Numbered from the stretch's first letter, positions 1 through 11,641 are shown. The stretch is 64,000 bases of DNA from Saccharina japonica (GCA_008828725.1 MEHQ01004416.1:280455-344454); one strand, 5' to 3'. The notes: a model not told the origin generated them from the sequence alone. A program made the numbers and translations.

Positions 1-3000
1 TACTAGCTCGCCTCCATCCTTGTCTTTGACTTCAAAGCCTGGTGCCTGCTCCACGAACACTATCTCCTGTAGGCCCGCGTACAGAAAGGCTGTTGAAATG
101 TCCATTTGGTGTATTTTCCAGCCGAATTGCACGCTGATACACAGGGTCACACGGATGGCTTGTAGCTTGCACACAGGCGCGAATGTGCTGCCGCAGTCAA
201 CACCAGGCACTTGGTTCCAGCCTTGAGCTACCAGGCGCCCCTTGTAGGTGCCGTCGGCCTTGCGCTTGAACACCCACTTGGAGTTGATGCGCCTCCGACC
301 GAAAGGAACTGCGCTACGCGGGACGAGCTTGAAGACTTTGCGTTCTTTGAGGCTCGCCATTTCGCGTTCAGCGGCTGCGTTCCACATGGCAGCGTCCGGC
401 ATAGATCTCGCTTCCTGGATCGTCCTTGGAACACCTGGCTGAGCTGTCCCAGTTGCATACACATACTCCGTGAAGCCGAAGGAGCCGTCTCTGTGAGCGA
501 CGTCAGGAAACTCCCCCTTCACGGTGAATGCGTACGACAGACGACGCAGTTCGCTGATTGTCCGCGCGCTAGGTTGGCTGGGTGCAGATTGGGTCGTTGA
601 AGGCTGACTGGATGAAGATCGCGTGGTTGGGCGTGTCGGAGCCGAAGCGGCACCCCGTCCACCACTGGAACCGCGACCACCAGTATAACCTCGCCCACTG
701 CGTGTCGTGATGCCACCGCGCGAAGAACCGCCGCGCGCACCCCGGCCACCCCGGGACGCGGCAGGCCCGCTTGTAGTACCAGACGTAGCAGGAGCCGGGG
801 AAACAACTCCCCCAGACTCATCTCCGGAGGGTTCTGGAACGCCTCCGTCCGGTGAAGATGGGTCAGCTAGATTTAGGTCTCGGGCAGTAGTCTCACGGAT
901 TTGCTCGAGGAGGTCGATCACCGGCTGGTCCCCGACGGCATGGTCGGGAGAGAGCGAGTCAATCGAGTGATTGAACGTATAGTTTCGCACATCTCTCACC
1001 AGGTCGTCGTGGTCGTCGTAGGTGAACTCCCCACCGTCGAAATCAGCGTCATTCGTCGAAGGGATGCGGGCAGGCGTCTCGATGAAGGTGACGTTGCGGC
1101 TTTCCCGTACGCGACGCGTTTGAGAGTTGTAGACTCGGTACGACTTGCTGTCCATGCTGTATCCGACAAGCCGCCCTTCCCAAGCACGACTCTCCAGCTT
1201 CTTGATAAAAGTCTCTTCGTGCACGAACGCCCTGCACCCGATAACCCGAAGGTCCCCGAGGAAGGCATCCTTGCCGTAGAGCGCTTTGTACGGCGTCCCG
1301 TTGTTGAGAGCCGCGTGCGGAGAGCGATTGCTCAGGTAGACCGCAGTGTTCAGCAGCTCCCCCCAAAGGAACTTCGGTAGGTTAGAGTCAGCGAATAGAC
1401 AACGCACAATGTTTAGGATCGTCCGGCCTGCACGCTCGTTCGCTCCAATCTGCTGAGGGGTATTCGGCGAGGCGAACTCCAGCTTGATACCGTTTTCGAG
1501 GCAGTACTGACGGAAATCCGCACTCGTAAACTCGGTCCCCTGGTCGCCCCGGACACACTGAATGCGCTCTCCGGTAGGGGTTACGGTACCTCTGTTGAAC
1601 AACGCGAGGGAGTCGACGGAGCAAGTCTTGTCCTTCATGAGAACCACCTCCTTCCACTTGGTATGTAGGTCGACAAACTTGGTGGCGTACCTGTAGTTTC
1701 CCAGTGCCAGAGGTGAGAACGGGCCGAGGGTGTCGACGAGCACGGTCTGGAAAGGGCGTTTGACGTTGTAGGTGGCCTGCTTAGGGTGAGGCTGTTGTGC
1801 GCTCTTCCCAAGAGGGCAAGGACCGCAGTCCTGCACGTCACCAGCGTAGTCGACGCCATTCTCCAGCTGCCTCCGCAGGACATCCATGCTCTTCCGGTTG
1901 AGATGCCCCATTCGCCGGTGCCAGAGATCAGCCGTTTCCGTCCGCAAGGCCAAGCCGGCAGGGGCGCATCCGGGGACCTGCTGGCCCCCAGTACCACCCC
2001 CAAGCTTCAGCCGAATGGTGTACATGAGCTTACCCGTCGCGGCGGCCACTCCCAGGTTCTGCATCGGAACCTTCACCTTTTCTGACTCCAACCTGGGGTT
2101 CTCCGGGTGGAATATCGTCGCCACCCCTTTCAGCATTGCCTCAGACACGGAGAACAGGTTGGTCCCCAACCCTGGTACCAAGATGGCGCGAACGGAGACG
2201 GGCAGGTCGTTCCCACCGTCGTCTTTGACAGTGCCAGAGATGGTACCCGTAGCAACGCCTTGTAGTAGGTGCTGGCCAGCGGCGACGATCGTGTGAGGGA
2301 CCCGAAGGTCCTGGACGTCACTCATGTAGGCCCGCAACCCAGGTGTGAGCGCAGGGTCGAGGTAGTTGTCGCTCGCTCCACTGTCAACCAACAGCAGAAG
2401 AGATGATCCGTCAGAACGGAAAGGCTCCTGAGACGCATCCGCAGGAGTCGCCATGAACGCACCAAAGAGACCTTGAGATAAGTGGTTGCTCTTTGTTGGC
2501 GTCTCTGACGAAACGGACGAAGGCGCCGCCGGTTTGGCGTTGGACGCCACCGAAGGTGTACCCGAAGCGGTAGGTGACGAACCAACCTCAGGCAAGGAGG
2601 AACCCAGAGCGTTAAAGGAGAAGCCGAACGTGGTCGGCTCGGGCTGAGGTGCTTGTGCCAGGTGAGCGTTCCCGAAGGAAGGGTTAGCTTGGACTGCAGT
2701 CTGCAGCATCGCCAGATTCGCTGCCAACCCTTTGAGCTCCTTCAGCTCCTTCTGCTTGTTGCACTCCGAGTCGGCATGCGAGGTGGTGTTGTGGTACGAA
2801 CACCACTTTTGTTGACCACCGCCGCCGCCGCCCTTCTTGCCCTTTTTCCAGTGCTTCTTCCCACGCTTAGGGCGTTGCTTCTGCACCTGTTTGGGGCAAT
2901 CGCGCTGGAAATGCCCGTATTCCTTGCACTGGTGGCACTGATCGGTGCTGGACGCCGCCATCGCGGCTCCACGGCCCGCAACCACGGGCCCAGAAGCATT

Positions 3001-3633
3001 CCGCGCCTGCTGGTCGATGTAGAACCGGTTGGCCGTCTGTTGGAGTTTGTCCACCGTAGTGAACTCATCCCGGTAGTGCATTTCCCGGATGAATTTGAAC
3101 TCCGGGGCCTTGGTGAGGCCCGTGAGCATGATGTCCAGGAAGACGTTGTCGGAGACGTCCTCCCCCAGCACCGTGAGGCGACCCTTCAGGTCATACGCCT
3201 TGGTGAAGAAGTCGATGGGATCCCCACCGGTGAGATGCCGGAGGTTGAAGAGCTCGTTGTGGCAGGCACGCCGAGCTTCCTGGTTTTGAGCGTCAAAGCG
3301 CTCGTTGAGAGCCCTCCAGGCCGCCGCTCCGTCTCCCATACGACGGGTCCCCCCTCCCTCGTGTGCGCGGACTGTCAGTTGTGCGGACCCGGAGGTCGTG
3401 AAGAAGAGAAGGGAGAACATGCGACCGTTGGCCTTATCCCAGACGGCGATTGCCTCCGGAGTCGTCGCCGGGCCCGAAGGACGCGCTTCGCCTTCGAGGA
3501 TAGGAAGGAGCTCCGGCGCGTAGAGGATGATACCTTGCCGAAGCTTGAGGCTCCACTCGCGAAAATCCGGTCCGGAGCATTTCCCGACGTTCTCCAGCAT
3601 GCGGTTGTACCCGGAGGTCGTAGAGTCCGCCAT
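1..3633 (-). CDS. Ty1/copia-type retrotransposon Gag-Pol polyprotein, cut by window edge
   Basis: One frame is open without a stop for 1,211 codons from the ATG at 3633 to the left edge; the next in-frame stop upstream is at 3715-3717. Domains in order: Gag; a CCHC zinc knuckle (C233-x2-C236-x4-H241-x4-C246) followed by a Lys/Gly-rich stretch; an aspartic protease motif LLLLVDSGAS with D417; an integrase zinc domain (H572-x4-H577, C603-x2-C606); an integrase core with D634, D697 and E733, where D697 to E733 gives the exact D-x35-E spacing; an Arg/Gly/Ser-rich linker at about 925-1015; and the start of reverse transcriptase (KADGTYKGRLVAQGW, then QMDISTAFLYAGL with D1178). Integrase before reverse transcriptase is the copia order. 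The YxDD box and RNase H would lie outside the window. Gag and Pol share one frame with no frameshift. The intact frame suggests a young, possibly active copy. Plus-strand frames here are shadows. Confidence 0.96.
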   Translation of the reverse strand, partial: MADSTTSGYNRMLENVGKCSGPDFREWSLKLRQGIILYAPELLPILEGEARPSGPATTPEAIAVWDKANGRMFSLLFFTTSGSAQLTVRAHEGGGTRRMGDGAAAWRALNERFDAQNQEARRACHNELFNLRHLTGGDPIDFFTKAYDLKGRLTVLGEDVSDNVFLDIMLTGLTKAPEFKFIREMHYRDEFTTVDKLQQTANRFYIDQQARNASGPVVAGRGAAMAASSTDQCHQCKEYGHFQRDCPKQVQKQRPKRGKKHWKKGKKGGGGGGQQKWCSYHNTTSHADSECNKQKELKELKGLAANLAMLQTAVQANPSFGNAHLAQAPQPEPTTFGFSFNALGSSLPEVGSSPTASGTPSVASNAKPAAPSSVSSETPTKSNHLSQGLFGAFMATPADASQEPFRSDGSSLLLLVDSGASDNYLDPALTPGLRAYMSDVQDLRVPHTIVAAGQHLLQGVATGTISGTVKDDGGNDLPVSVRAILVPGLGTNLFSVSEAMLKGVATIFHPENPRLESEKVKVPMQNLGVAAATGKLMYTIRLKLGGGTGGQQVPGCAPAGLALRTETADLWHRRMGHLNRKSMDVLRRQLENGVDYAGDVQDCGPCPLGKSAQQPHPKQATYNVKRPFQTVLVDTLGPFSPLALGNYRYATKFVDLHTKWKEVVLMKDKTCSVDSLALFNRGTVTPTGERIQCVRGDQGTEFTSADFRQYCLENGIKLEFASPNTPQQIGANERAGRTILNIVRCLFADSNLPKFLWGELLNTAVYLSNRSPHAALNNGTPYKALYGKDAFLGDLRVIGCRAFVHEETFIKKLESRAWEGRLVGYSMDSKSYRVYNSQTRRVRESRNVTFIETPARIPSTNDADFDGGEFTYDDHDDLVRDVRNYTFNHSIDSLSPDHAVGDQPVIDLLEQIRETTARDLNLADPSSPDGGVPEPSGDESGGVVSPAPATSGTTSGPAASRGGRGARGGSSRGGITTRSGRGYTGGRGSSGGRGAASAPTRPTTRSSSSQPSTTQSAPSQPSARTISELRRLSYAFTVKGEFPDVAHRDGSFGFTEYVYATGTAQPGVPRTIQEARSMPDAAMWNAAAEREMASLKERKVFKLVPRSAVPFGRRRINSKWVFKRKADGTYKGRLVAQGWNQVPGVDCGSTFAPVCKLQAIRVTLCISVQFGWKIHQMDISTAFLYAGLQEIVFVEQAPGFEVKDKDGGELV

Positions 3634-4812
3634 GCTGAGAATTTGGTTACACGCGAGGCGCGTAGAGTTGAAGCACACGTAAAACGCCCCGAATACCTCA
3701 GAAGGTCCGACGCGCTAAGAAAACGGTGCTGTGCTACCCGGGGGTAGGCTTTAGTACAGATCGCAGCTTCGTAGCTCGCGACCCACGTCCGTCAGAAGCT
3801 CCTCAGCTTCCGCCCGGACCACTGCGTTCCGCCGAGCGCAGCGTGACCGACCGCAGGTGGCGAGGCTGCGGTGTTTTTGGTGGCGGAGTAGCCAGCTCCG
3901 GCCCCGTTCCTGCAGACACACGGGTCAGATGTACTGCTGAGAGGTGCTACGCGTCTTTCAGCGTAGACTTGCGGCTGCTGCACGGATGCAAACAGGCCGG
4001 GTCAGATCCTCAACCTACACACGCACCGATAAAACACGGTCGCAAGGTATCTTGGACAGCCCTACCTCGCGTATACTACAACGCGCAGGTATGCGTAGCT
4101 GTAGTAGCAGACGACCACAGCGTAGCAGTCGTATCCTCACCCTACACACGCTACCAAGTCGGCACTCAGCACGTGGAAGATATCTTGGATAGACTACGCC
4201 TCGCGGAATTAAAACGCGCAGGCGAATTTGGCAGTCAGTTTTACCACACAGAACACCGTGAACGGCACTCCGCACGCAAACCAACAGCCCGCACAACCCT
4301 ATTCGCCGACCGAAATCAACGCCTAGAAGTTATGCCCCCGAATGCTCTACACACAGCAGTAGCGTACCGAAATGTGCAGCCGAGAGCCCAGGTGATCAGT
4401 CCGGGCCCAGTAAGCAAACGGGTTGACTCAACGTGGCCTCCAGCAGAAAGCTAACTCCTACAGCAGTAGTAGCTCTCCGCGGATATCCAGTTCGAAGATA
4501 TGTGTGCACTCCACAGCGCTCTACGGCAGCAAGATGTCAGCAAGATGCAGCCGTCGCAGACCTCCACTCACTCACAGTTGGGGCTCATAAACCTATTATG
4601 GATTATCGTTGGTGATACCCTGGCAAGTGCACAAGGCTGTGCCTCTCGACGCTAGTCGAGATGGTTGGCACCGTGAGTGGTCGTGGACCAGAAGCAGATG
4701 GACTGCTTGGTGCGGTAGAGATGTGAAGATATGTTGAACACTGGCGCTTAGGTGGCCAACACAGCACACACAGATCCACAGAGAGAGAACGCAGAAGTCC
4801 AGATGACGGCAC
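3634..4812 (-). other. Retrotransposon leader and probable 5' LTR region
   Basis: No credible protein is encoded. Blocks recur in degenerate form: an 80-odd base block at about 4012-4095 (CTACACACG, then ATCTTGGACAG, CCTCGCG, ACGCGCAGG) is repeated at about 4141-4230. Such internal repeats are common in LTR U3 regions, which would fit its place upstream of Gag. LTR ends were not identified. Confidence 0.45.
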
Positions 4813-4984
4813 CTCCTAGAGACAACCAGGAAAGCTAAGAGCCGAGGCTATCCAGAGAGATCCATCCTAGAGACGACCAGGAAAGCTAAGAGCCGAGGCT
4901 ATCCAGAGAGATCCACATGGAAGAGTAAAGGATACGATCCTACGAGTAGAAAAGGCTACGATCCTACGAGTAGAGAAGGCTACA
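4813..4984. repeat. Short tandem duplications
   Basis: A 51 bp unit beginning TCCTAGAGAC occurs twice in tandem (4813-4864 and 4865-4915) with one clear base difference. It is followed by two to three partial units of GGCTACGATCCTACGAGTAG at 4927-4984. Confidence 0.85.
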
Positions 4985-5867
4985 GCAGTAATTCCTCCGC
5001 ATACATATGCGTTACTCACGAACCGAAACATACGATGTACAAGAGCAGTACTACTGAACATTGACTCATATTGGCTATGTGCTAATATTTCCATAACACC
5101 ATGCAAGGGCACTTCGCCGGCGGTGATGACGGTCTACAGGCGCGTCCTCGCGTCATACTCAATTCGTCTCCAGCGTTGTCTAAGGAAGGATAGAGATCAG
5201 CGAAATGTCGAGAAGGGTTGCGAGTGCTGTTCCGCACACCGCCAACGGTGAAATAAGTGACTGCTGCACTGGCGTCGTATGGATCCATATTTCGTCGCAT
5301 ACACGACGCACACATGGCATACATCACTTCACGATGTGCCGCTGCTCCTGTAGTACCCACGGTGTGAGTGCCTGCGTGTTGTAGAAACCCGAACGTTGCC
5401 CTCAAATAGAAATACCTCACATTCCTGTGGTTGCTTCTTACGGGATGGGTCTGCTACTCTGTAGCCCCGAACTGCTTGTACAGACAATGAGAATGCGTGA
5501 TGCACGTACCATCACTCGATATTTACATGTGCATATACGTATAGCAGTCACATAGTATAGGCAACACAGCAACTCATAGTGCACTGCTTGGTCGCTGTAA
5601 CACCGCTCTTTCGTAGATCCTCTACGGAGCACATCATGTAATAACGATTGCCAACAACGCCTGGGTTGCATGTGTCTGCCGGGGGGATACATGTCGGCTT
5701 CCATATACTATTATCCCGGGCATCCGTGTAGTTCCCCACGACTGCGGCGTTAGAAGGGCGACGCACTCCCAGAGGCGTGGGCCTTGTACAGCACGCATTT
5801 AAAGAAGGCACAACAAAAAATGACCCAAGGCCCGGGTAATCCGTCACAAAACGCTCTAGACCACTTT
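4985..5867. other. No recognisable feature
   Basis: Only short frames without protein-like composition occur here. I see no element ends or RNA genes. Confidence 0.4.
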
Positions 5868-6196
5868 GTTTTTTTTCCCACCCCATTTATTACCTTCGCA
5901 CTTCTGTCTTTCTCCCTCCCTAGTCGTAACTCAGATTCGGGGTCACAAAGTAAGCTCCTCTCTCTCCTCCCCCACTACGGTTCTTGCCCTGATTTTTATC
6001 GCGCAGAGGGTTCAGCCTTCCCAACGCTCGTCGATCTTCATCGAATTTTGCTAACTCACACTCTCGCGCTTTCCGCCATTCAATATTTGTTTTTTTGCGA
6101 GAAAAGGTCCCCACGAGCATGCATTCGGTGTGGCTCGAGCTCAGGATCTTGACTCTAACAGGCTTCGTGGTTACCAGCTAGCCCACCGGGGCGATC
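5868..6196 (-). mobile_element. tRNA-derived SINE, copy 1
   Basis: Read on the minus strand, the element starts with a tRNA-like head (6130-6196) holding an A-box-like GGGCTAGCTGGTAACC and a B-box-like GAGCTCGAGCC. A unique body follows (including GTGACCCCGAATCTGAGTTA), ending in a short A-run at 5868-5878. The body matches copies at 12257-12598 and 34251-34446. The head and body together indicate a Pol III SINE, not a functional tRNA gene. Confidence 0.75.
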
Positions 6197-6389
6197 ACTG
6201 GCCGAGCACAACTCCGCCAGGTACCGACATTCTGGTCGCGCACGAGATGCGTGCAACGGGAAGGGGGGCGACTCGGCGCCGCCGGCCGGTGAACACGAGA
6301 AAGACTGACGTGCGGGCCGGGAAAAATGGGGGAAAGGCGGTCGGCGCCCCTAAAGGCGCATCCTACGTTGGAGGCGAATCACGTTTTAT

Positions 6390-6509
6390 CTGAGGGTGGA
6401 CTGGTCACTTGAGGAGGAGCTCTATACCTGCAGTAGTCAAAAACTGATTTTGGAGGGACACAAAAATGCTATGTACCCGATCAACAATATCACGGCCAAA
6501 CTACTCCAA

Positions 6510-6540
<31 letters not shown>

Positions 6541-6775
6541 CATACATACATACATACATACCTACATACATACATACATACATACATACCTACATACATA
6601 CATACATACATACATACATACATACATACATACATACATACATACATACATACATACATACATACATACATTTCCACACGAGGATGAAAGGCCGACGCTT
6701 TTGGGTTATGGAGGCAGATCCTTCAGAAAATATGTCAGGACAAAACGCGCCACCTCTATCGTGATAACGCGGTTA
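6390..6775 (+). mobile_element. M1 inverted-repeat element interrupted by a (CATA)n array
   Basis: The flanks of the microsatellite match other M1 copies in order: a GAGGAGCTCTA block, then CTGATTTT, then CCCGATCAACAAT on the left, and TTTTGGGTT, GGAGG and ACCTCTATCGTG on the right. M1 copies elsewhere are about 250-310 bp and lack the array. Confidence 0.6.
6512..6671 (+). repeat. (CATA)n microsatellite
   Basis: About 160 bp of CATA units with two or three CCTA interruptions. The Tyr/His/Thr/Ile repeats translated from it are artefacts of the array. Confidence 0.97.
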
Positions 6776-7397
6776 ACGGCATATATACATATAGGTGCAC
6801 TAATACCGACACGTGCGACGAGAGAGGTGTACCCTATTTTTTCTGAGCCCCACACTTTGGGAGCTCCATGCCCACACCCCCAACCTGACTGTTGAGAAGT
6901 TATGCAGACTAACTTTGAAGCCCGATGATCAATCTTGGCCTATTACTAGGTGCCATTGATAGCGAAAACATATGAGCAACACAAACAGAATACCGGTAGT
7001 TCCTGATGAGCCCCGCGTGTTACAAACATTTCCAGTAAATATTCGCTACCTCGATTGCGGCACGCATGTACCTGAGGCAGTGCTTGGGAGCGATTCGGCA
7101 TGAAGCATTGAAACATTAATATTCGACGGGATATATGTTTTGTTTTCTTCTACTTTTCAGCACATATGTTATCGTCTTGGTACTTGGGCACTCTAGGACC
7201 CAGAAGTAAGGGCTGCTGGGCGGACATCGTTCCGTATAGGGTTGTACCACCATACCATCATACACTTGGTCTACATTGCCGACGTGCTTCTCGAACAAGT
7301 TTCGACACAGCTCGCCCGAAAAAAACATTGTCATGGAAACATGGCCCAACCTGAAAGTCCGCCTGAACCTTGAATTATTGAACTGCACATATAAATC
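6776..7397. other. No recognisable feature
   Basis: AT-rich sequence with short frames only. Confidence 0.4.
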
Positions 7398-7568
7398 TAA
7401 GTCTGACTCAAAGTTCTACAAGGTACTGTTGATAGTCCTCACAGTGGGATTGGCATCCTGACGAGTTTATTTTCTAGTTAAACAAAGTCTGACTCAAAGT
7501 TCTACAAGGTACTACTGTTGATAGTCCTCACAATGGGATTGGCATCTTGACAAGGTTACTTTCTAGTC
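7398..7568. repeat. Tandem duplication of about 85 bp
   Basis: The block starting AAGTCTGACTCAAAGTTCTA occurs at 7398-7480 and again at 7486-7568 with few differences, including one extra ACT triplet in the second copy. Confidence 0.9.
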
Positions 7569-9734
7569 GTACACACATGCGCCAAGAACCGAGCATGCGG
7601 CAGAACGGCCACCACACCAGGTGTGGAGGGCAAAGTTTGCCGGCTGCACCGCGGAACGGACTATTGTCGGCTCCAGGTTTCGGGCTGCTGACGCAGCCAG
7701 GGAATACTGTCGTGGCTCCACCAGCCAGCGATCGAGCCCTGCTAGTTAGAGTCTGCAACAGCTTCGGGTGAGTCCCTGGTTTTAGTATACGTAAGTCGGG
7801 GCCTTGCGGTTGACTGTCTAGGTGACTTAACGAGAGTGGTCTAGTCACTAAGGCGTTTGAACGATGCTGGTCCCGTGACGAGCGAGATCATCCTTCTCCG
7901 ACGCACAATATACCTGGTATATCACACTCATGTTCGTGAAATTTTAATGCATGCTTTCTCTACGTACAGTAAGCCGCCGTAGTGCAACAAACTGAGAGTG
8001 AGAAAACACTACACTTCCGGGTTCTACACAACCAACCAACCAACCAACCAACCAACCAACCAACCAACCAACCAACCGTGAAGTTGTACGTTTCGCGTCC
8101 GCTTGGGGTAAGCTGCGTTAAGCGTCACGGTATCATACTGCAGAACGGCAGCAGCAGCAGCGCAAGGGAAAACCCTTCGGGAAACGCTGCACCATATTCG
8201 GTGTAGGTTGGTTATGTGTTGTTCCGTAGAGGGCTTGATTTAGACACCTCTCTGGGGTCCAAGAGTTCCCACTTGAAAATGGACGTCGCCAGTAACTTGA
8301 CGACATAGCTTTTCCCTTATTATGTACCAGGTAGACTAATATTATTTATGGTCTTGGGGTATTTCAACTATTTATGTTTTGTTTTTGGTTTGGTCCTACA
8401 TAGTTTCCATACACCGATGGTGTACGGGTTTTTTTCTGTAAATGTGTCGACAATTACTTTATATGTGTTCCACCTTATTTTTATTGATTTTTATTTGTTG
8501 TTAATCGCTGACAGGTGGATCTACGTACAACCGCGGGGATCACGTAAACGCACCCCATGTCCACCGAAAAAAAAACATCCACCACAACAGATACGAAACC
8601 CAACCCAGAGTCCGCGGGCCATCAGCACGGCAGACCAAACGCGCACACTAGGTAACAGAAAGACGCGGACCTCGCGCACACAGGCCAGTTTCACGGCTGC
8701 AGTTTGGCGCCACGCCTGCTGTGCCTGACTGCTGTTGCGTGCCAACGGGGACCGCGCGAAATGCGTTCCTGGTTTCCATCTTGTGTTGTGTACGTCTGGA
8801 GGTCCTCTTCATCATGCATACAGCAGTACGCGACAGTAGTTAAGAAACTCTTATTTTGGTTATAAGACTTAGTCATTATTTCCCCCCCGATTTGAGCATA
8901 AAGGCAAAAAATCCAATTCTTATTTTGCGAACGCATGCAGAACACCAACTTCTCAATATCTAAATTACGATTCTACAAAGGGGAGTTCAATGCGGGATGT
9001 ATTTCTTCGGAGGATGCGAAAAGACATCAATTACCACACAGGCGTCTATCCATGATGATGCAAATAAAGAATAAGATATTATACGGAAGGCTTGAGGACT
9101 CCAGACACCAACGCTTATCAAGTTGCCCGCTTTCAACGACCCAATGACCGTACCACTGCCGCTGCATATCTGCACTTCCATACCCGGAACAGCCGTTCAA
9201 GCTACAGTACATTATCTACGTTACGCACGTTAGGCGTCAAGGTTATCCCCTCCTGCTAATGACAGCGGGGCTTCCTCCGGCAGCCAAACCTCTCAACTGA
9301 CGGTTCTGCCCGCCCCCTCCGACTGCTGCACCCTCCCTTTCTGCTCTTCTTCGTTTGGCTGTAGCAAAACGCACGCACCCACCGCCGCGCTTGATTCCGT
9401 GCTGTACGTTTTGTGATAATCATTTGTTTCAATGTTGTTTCACGTACGTTTTTTGCATAAAACGTACGTGGTACCTGTTTTAACACTATTTTATACCGGT
9501 ATTTCACAAAACCAGCCGTCAGGTCGATTTTGGGGAGGCGACAGCTTGGTAGGGCACGAGTACTGTTGGACGCGTACTCGTATAGCAGAGGTATTTTTTA
9601 TATAATTAATAGTTGTAGCGGACCAACGACAACAGTAGTACAGCTGTTCACCCAAGTGCAGGACGGCTAGGGGCGAACGCTCACCCGCTGGCGAAGTGGC
9701 GGGGAGTTCAACGGTGGCCGATGGTGTGGACAGC
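7569..9734. other. Gene-poor stretch with a (CCAA)n run
   Basis: A CCAA tetranucleotide run lies at 8030-8077. A hairpin with arms CACGTACGTTTT and AAAACGTACGTG sits near 9439-9468. No frame here looks like a protein. Confidence 0.5.
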
Positions 9735-11360
9735 GCCTATTCACAGCATGCAGGCTGCAAAAAAAAGCACAGCTCGAAAAAATATACTAGTTTTTGGGGC
9801 CCGATGAACATTTGGTTAGGGTTAGGGTTACAGGGGTCAGCATGTGACCTTTCCCAAATATTATGAAAAGTAAAAAAAAAAAAACGTAGAATCACAAATA
9901 AAAACGAACAGCCCAGAATGAAGATACGTTTCAAAACCAAAGGTATTTTGCCCCACCGATTCGTATGACGAAACAGAAGGCATGCTCGGCAACACAAGGA
10001 ACTGGAGCTCCCTTCTACCCGATGCCGGAATCATTTGAGCTCTTGTGGCCAGCGCTATGCTCTCTGATCTGCCGGCAAGGCTTGTGTCTCCGAGCTGCTG
10101 CAAATCTGCAAATCGCTCGTCCCGAGTGCGCCCTGTAACAAAATTAATGGGGCTCGAGCCAGCATCTTAGCCCAACGAAACCAAGGTTGACATGCACGCC
10201 ACAACCCACAGGGTTAATGTAACGTCGGCCTTTTCCAATTTCGTTGCTTGCATCGTTCTCGGGCCCAATTTCCTCGTACTCGTTCGGTGCAGGTACTGCT
10301 GTAAGAAATGCGCAAATTTCGAGTACTCGAACCAAAATATCTACAATAATATCGTTTCGCTTATCGAGGAAACTTACGCAGATTCTGCTGCTTGTAGGTG
10401 CAACTCGTGCTCGACCTAGGGAAGAGGTGCGCAAGGGACATTTGGTGTCGCTACTGTTCTCTAGTACAGGGTTCGAGGAGAGCAATCGGCGACGCAAATA
10501 GTCTCGCCCTTCAGAGGTAGGGCTGCCCTCCGTCCAGGTTCGCCAAGAGAGACATGTATCCCGAAAACCTCAACAGAGCAAATCAAGGACCAACTTCGAA
10601 CATCAGCTCGTTCTTCCTCACCAAGGCACCCCATGACCAGCTTCAGCCTCTCAGGTGGTCCCTCTGACCTCGGGAGACGACCTCAAGTCGTCGCAGCCAA
10701 AACCAAGCCTCTATCAGCGAGGTTTCAGCCTCTGATCTACGAGGATGATGTAGACGAAAACCGACGCGTGGCGACTCCACTCACTTCTGATAAGAACGAG
10801 TACGAACAGATTGACCTCACGAGCGATGCAAGCAACGAAATTGGAAACGGCCGACGTTACAATAACCCTGTGGGTTGTGGCGGGCATGTCAACCTTGTTT
10901 TCGTTGGGCTGAGATGGTGGCTCGGGCCCCATTAATTTTGTTAGAGGGCGCACTCGGGACGAGCGATTTGCAGATTTGCAGCAGCTCGGAGACACAAGCC
11001 TTGCCGGCAGATCAGAGAGCATTGCGCCGGCCACAAGAGCTCAAATGATTCCGGCATCGGGTAGAAGGGAGCTCCAGTTCCTTGTGTTGCCGAGCATGCC
11101 TTCTGTTTCGTCATACAAATTGGTCAGGCAAAATACCTTTGGTTTTAAAACGTATCTTCATTCTGGGCTGTTCGTTTTTATTTGTGATTCTACGATTTTT
11201 TCTTTTTTTTTAACTTGTCATCAATTTCGGGAAAGGTCACAAGCGGACCCCTGTAGTATAGCCGCCAAAGAATTATAATGTTCATCCGGGCCCCAAAAAC
11301 TAGTATATTTTTTCGAGCTGTATTTTTTTAATTGCAGCCCGCATGCTGCAAATAGGAGCT
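9735..11360. mobile_element. Foldback element F1 (about 1.6 kb)
   Basis: Two diverged arms face each other: about 9735-10290 and 10800-11360. Outer ends read GCATGCAGGCTGC on the left and GCAGCCCGCATGC on the right; further in, CTAGTTTTTGGGGCC faces GGCCCCAAAAACTAG. Translated arms match as well (NPVGCG and SNEIG blocks occur on minus in the left arm and plus in the right arm), as expected for mirrored copies. The 0.5 kb centre (10290-10800) shows no transposase I recognise. The arms are clearly non-identical, so this is an old structure. Confidence 0.8.
9814..9830 (+). repeat. Interstitial telomere-like repeat (TTAGGG)
   Basis: GGTTAGGGTTAGGGTTA, about two and a half units, inside the left arm of foldback F1. 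The right arm lacks it. Confidence 0.7.
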
Positions 11361-11641
11361 CCCGATGGTGTGGGGAGTGCTCGGCGTACGAGTACTCGTG
11401 TAGTTGTTGCAGCCCCTACTTTTCGTCGAGTATCCACATTTGGTTCATTTTTTGTTGTTTTTGTAATTCGTTTTTCCTCAACACCCATCGCATACAAGTT
11501 GACGACAGTACCAAATATTCTGCTGGGCGAGTTTTCCTTAAAAGCCAGCTACGCCACTATACGATATTTTCTCGTTTACGTTTTTGTTTTACATTTTTTT
11601 TTGAGGGCCATCTCCCATAGTCGAGCATACCCCCAAGCCTA

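Larger units (their letters stand above)
1..4950 (-). mobile_element. Ty1/copia LTR retrotransposon (partial)
   Basis: This is the element carrying the Gag-Pol frame. The element continues beyond position 1, so the 3' LTR is not visible and the 5' LTR cannot be delimited by comparison. About 100 bases upstream of the Gag start, the minus strand reads GGGTAGCACAGCACC near 3723-3738. This loosely resembles a primer binding site for the 3' end of initiator tRNA-Met, but I would not rely on it. The right limit of 4950 is a guess. Confidence 0.7.

Noticed and set aside
2653..3747. 364-codon plus-strand frame
   Set aside because: It lies opposite the copia Gag frame, which has clear zinc-knuckle and protease motifs on the minus strand. 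The plus frame has no domain and is a shadow of GC-rich codons.
6130..6196. Functional tRNA gene
   Set aside because: Same reason: it is the head of SINE copy 1, with a degenerate B box.
9439..9468. Hairpin CACGTACGTTTT/AAAACGTACGTG as a terminator or regulatory site
   Set aside because: A strong short hairpin, but no gene lies next to it and its context gives no function.
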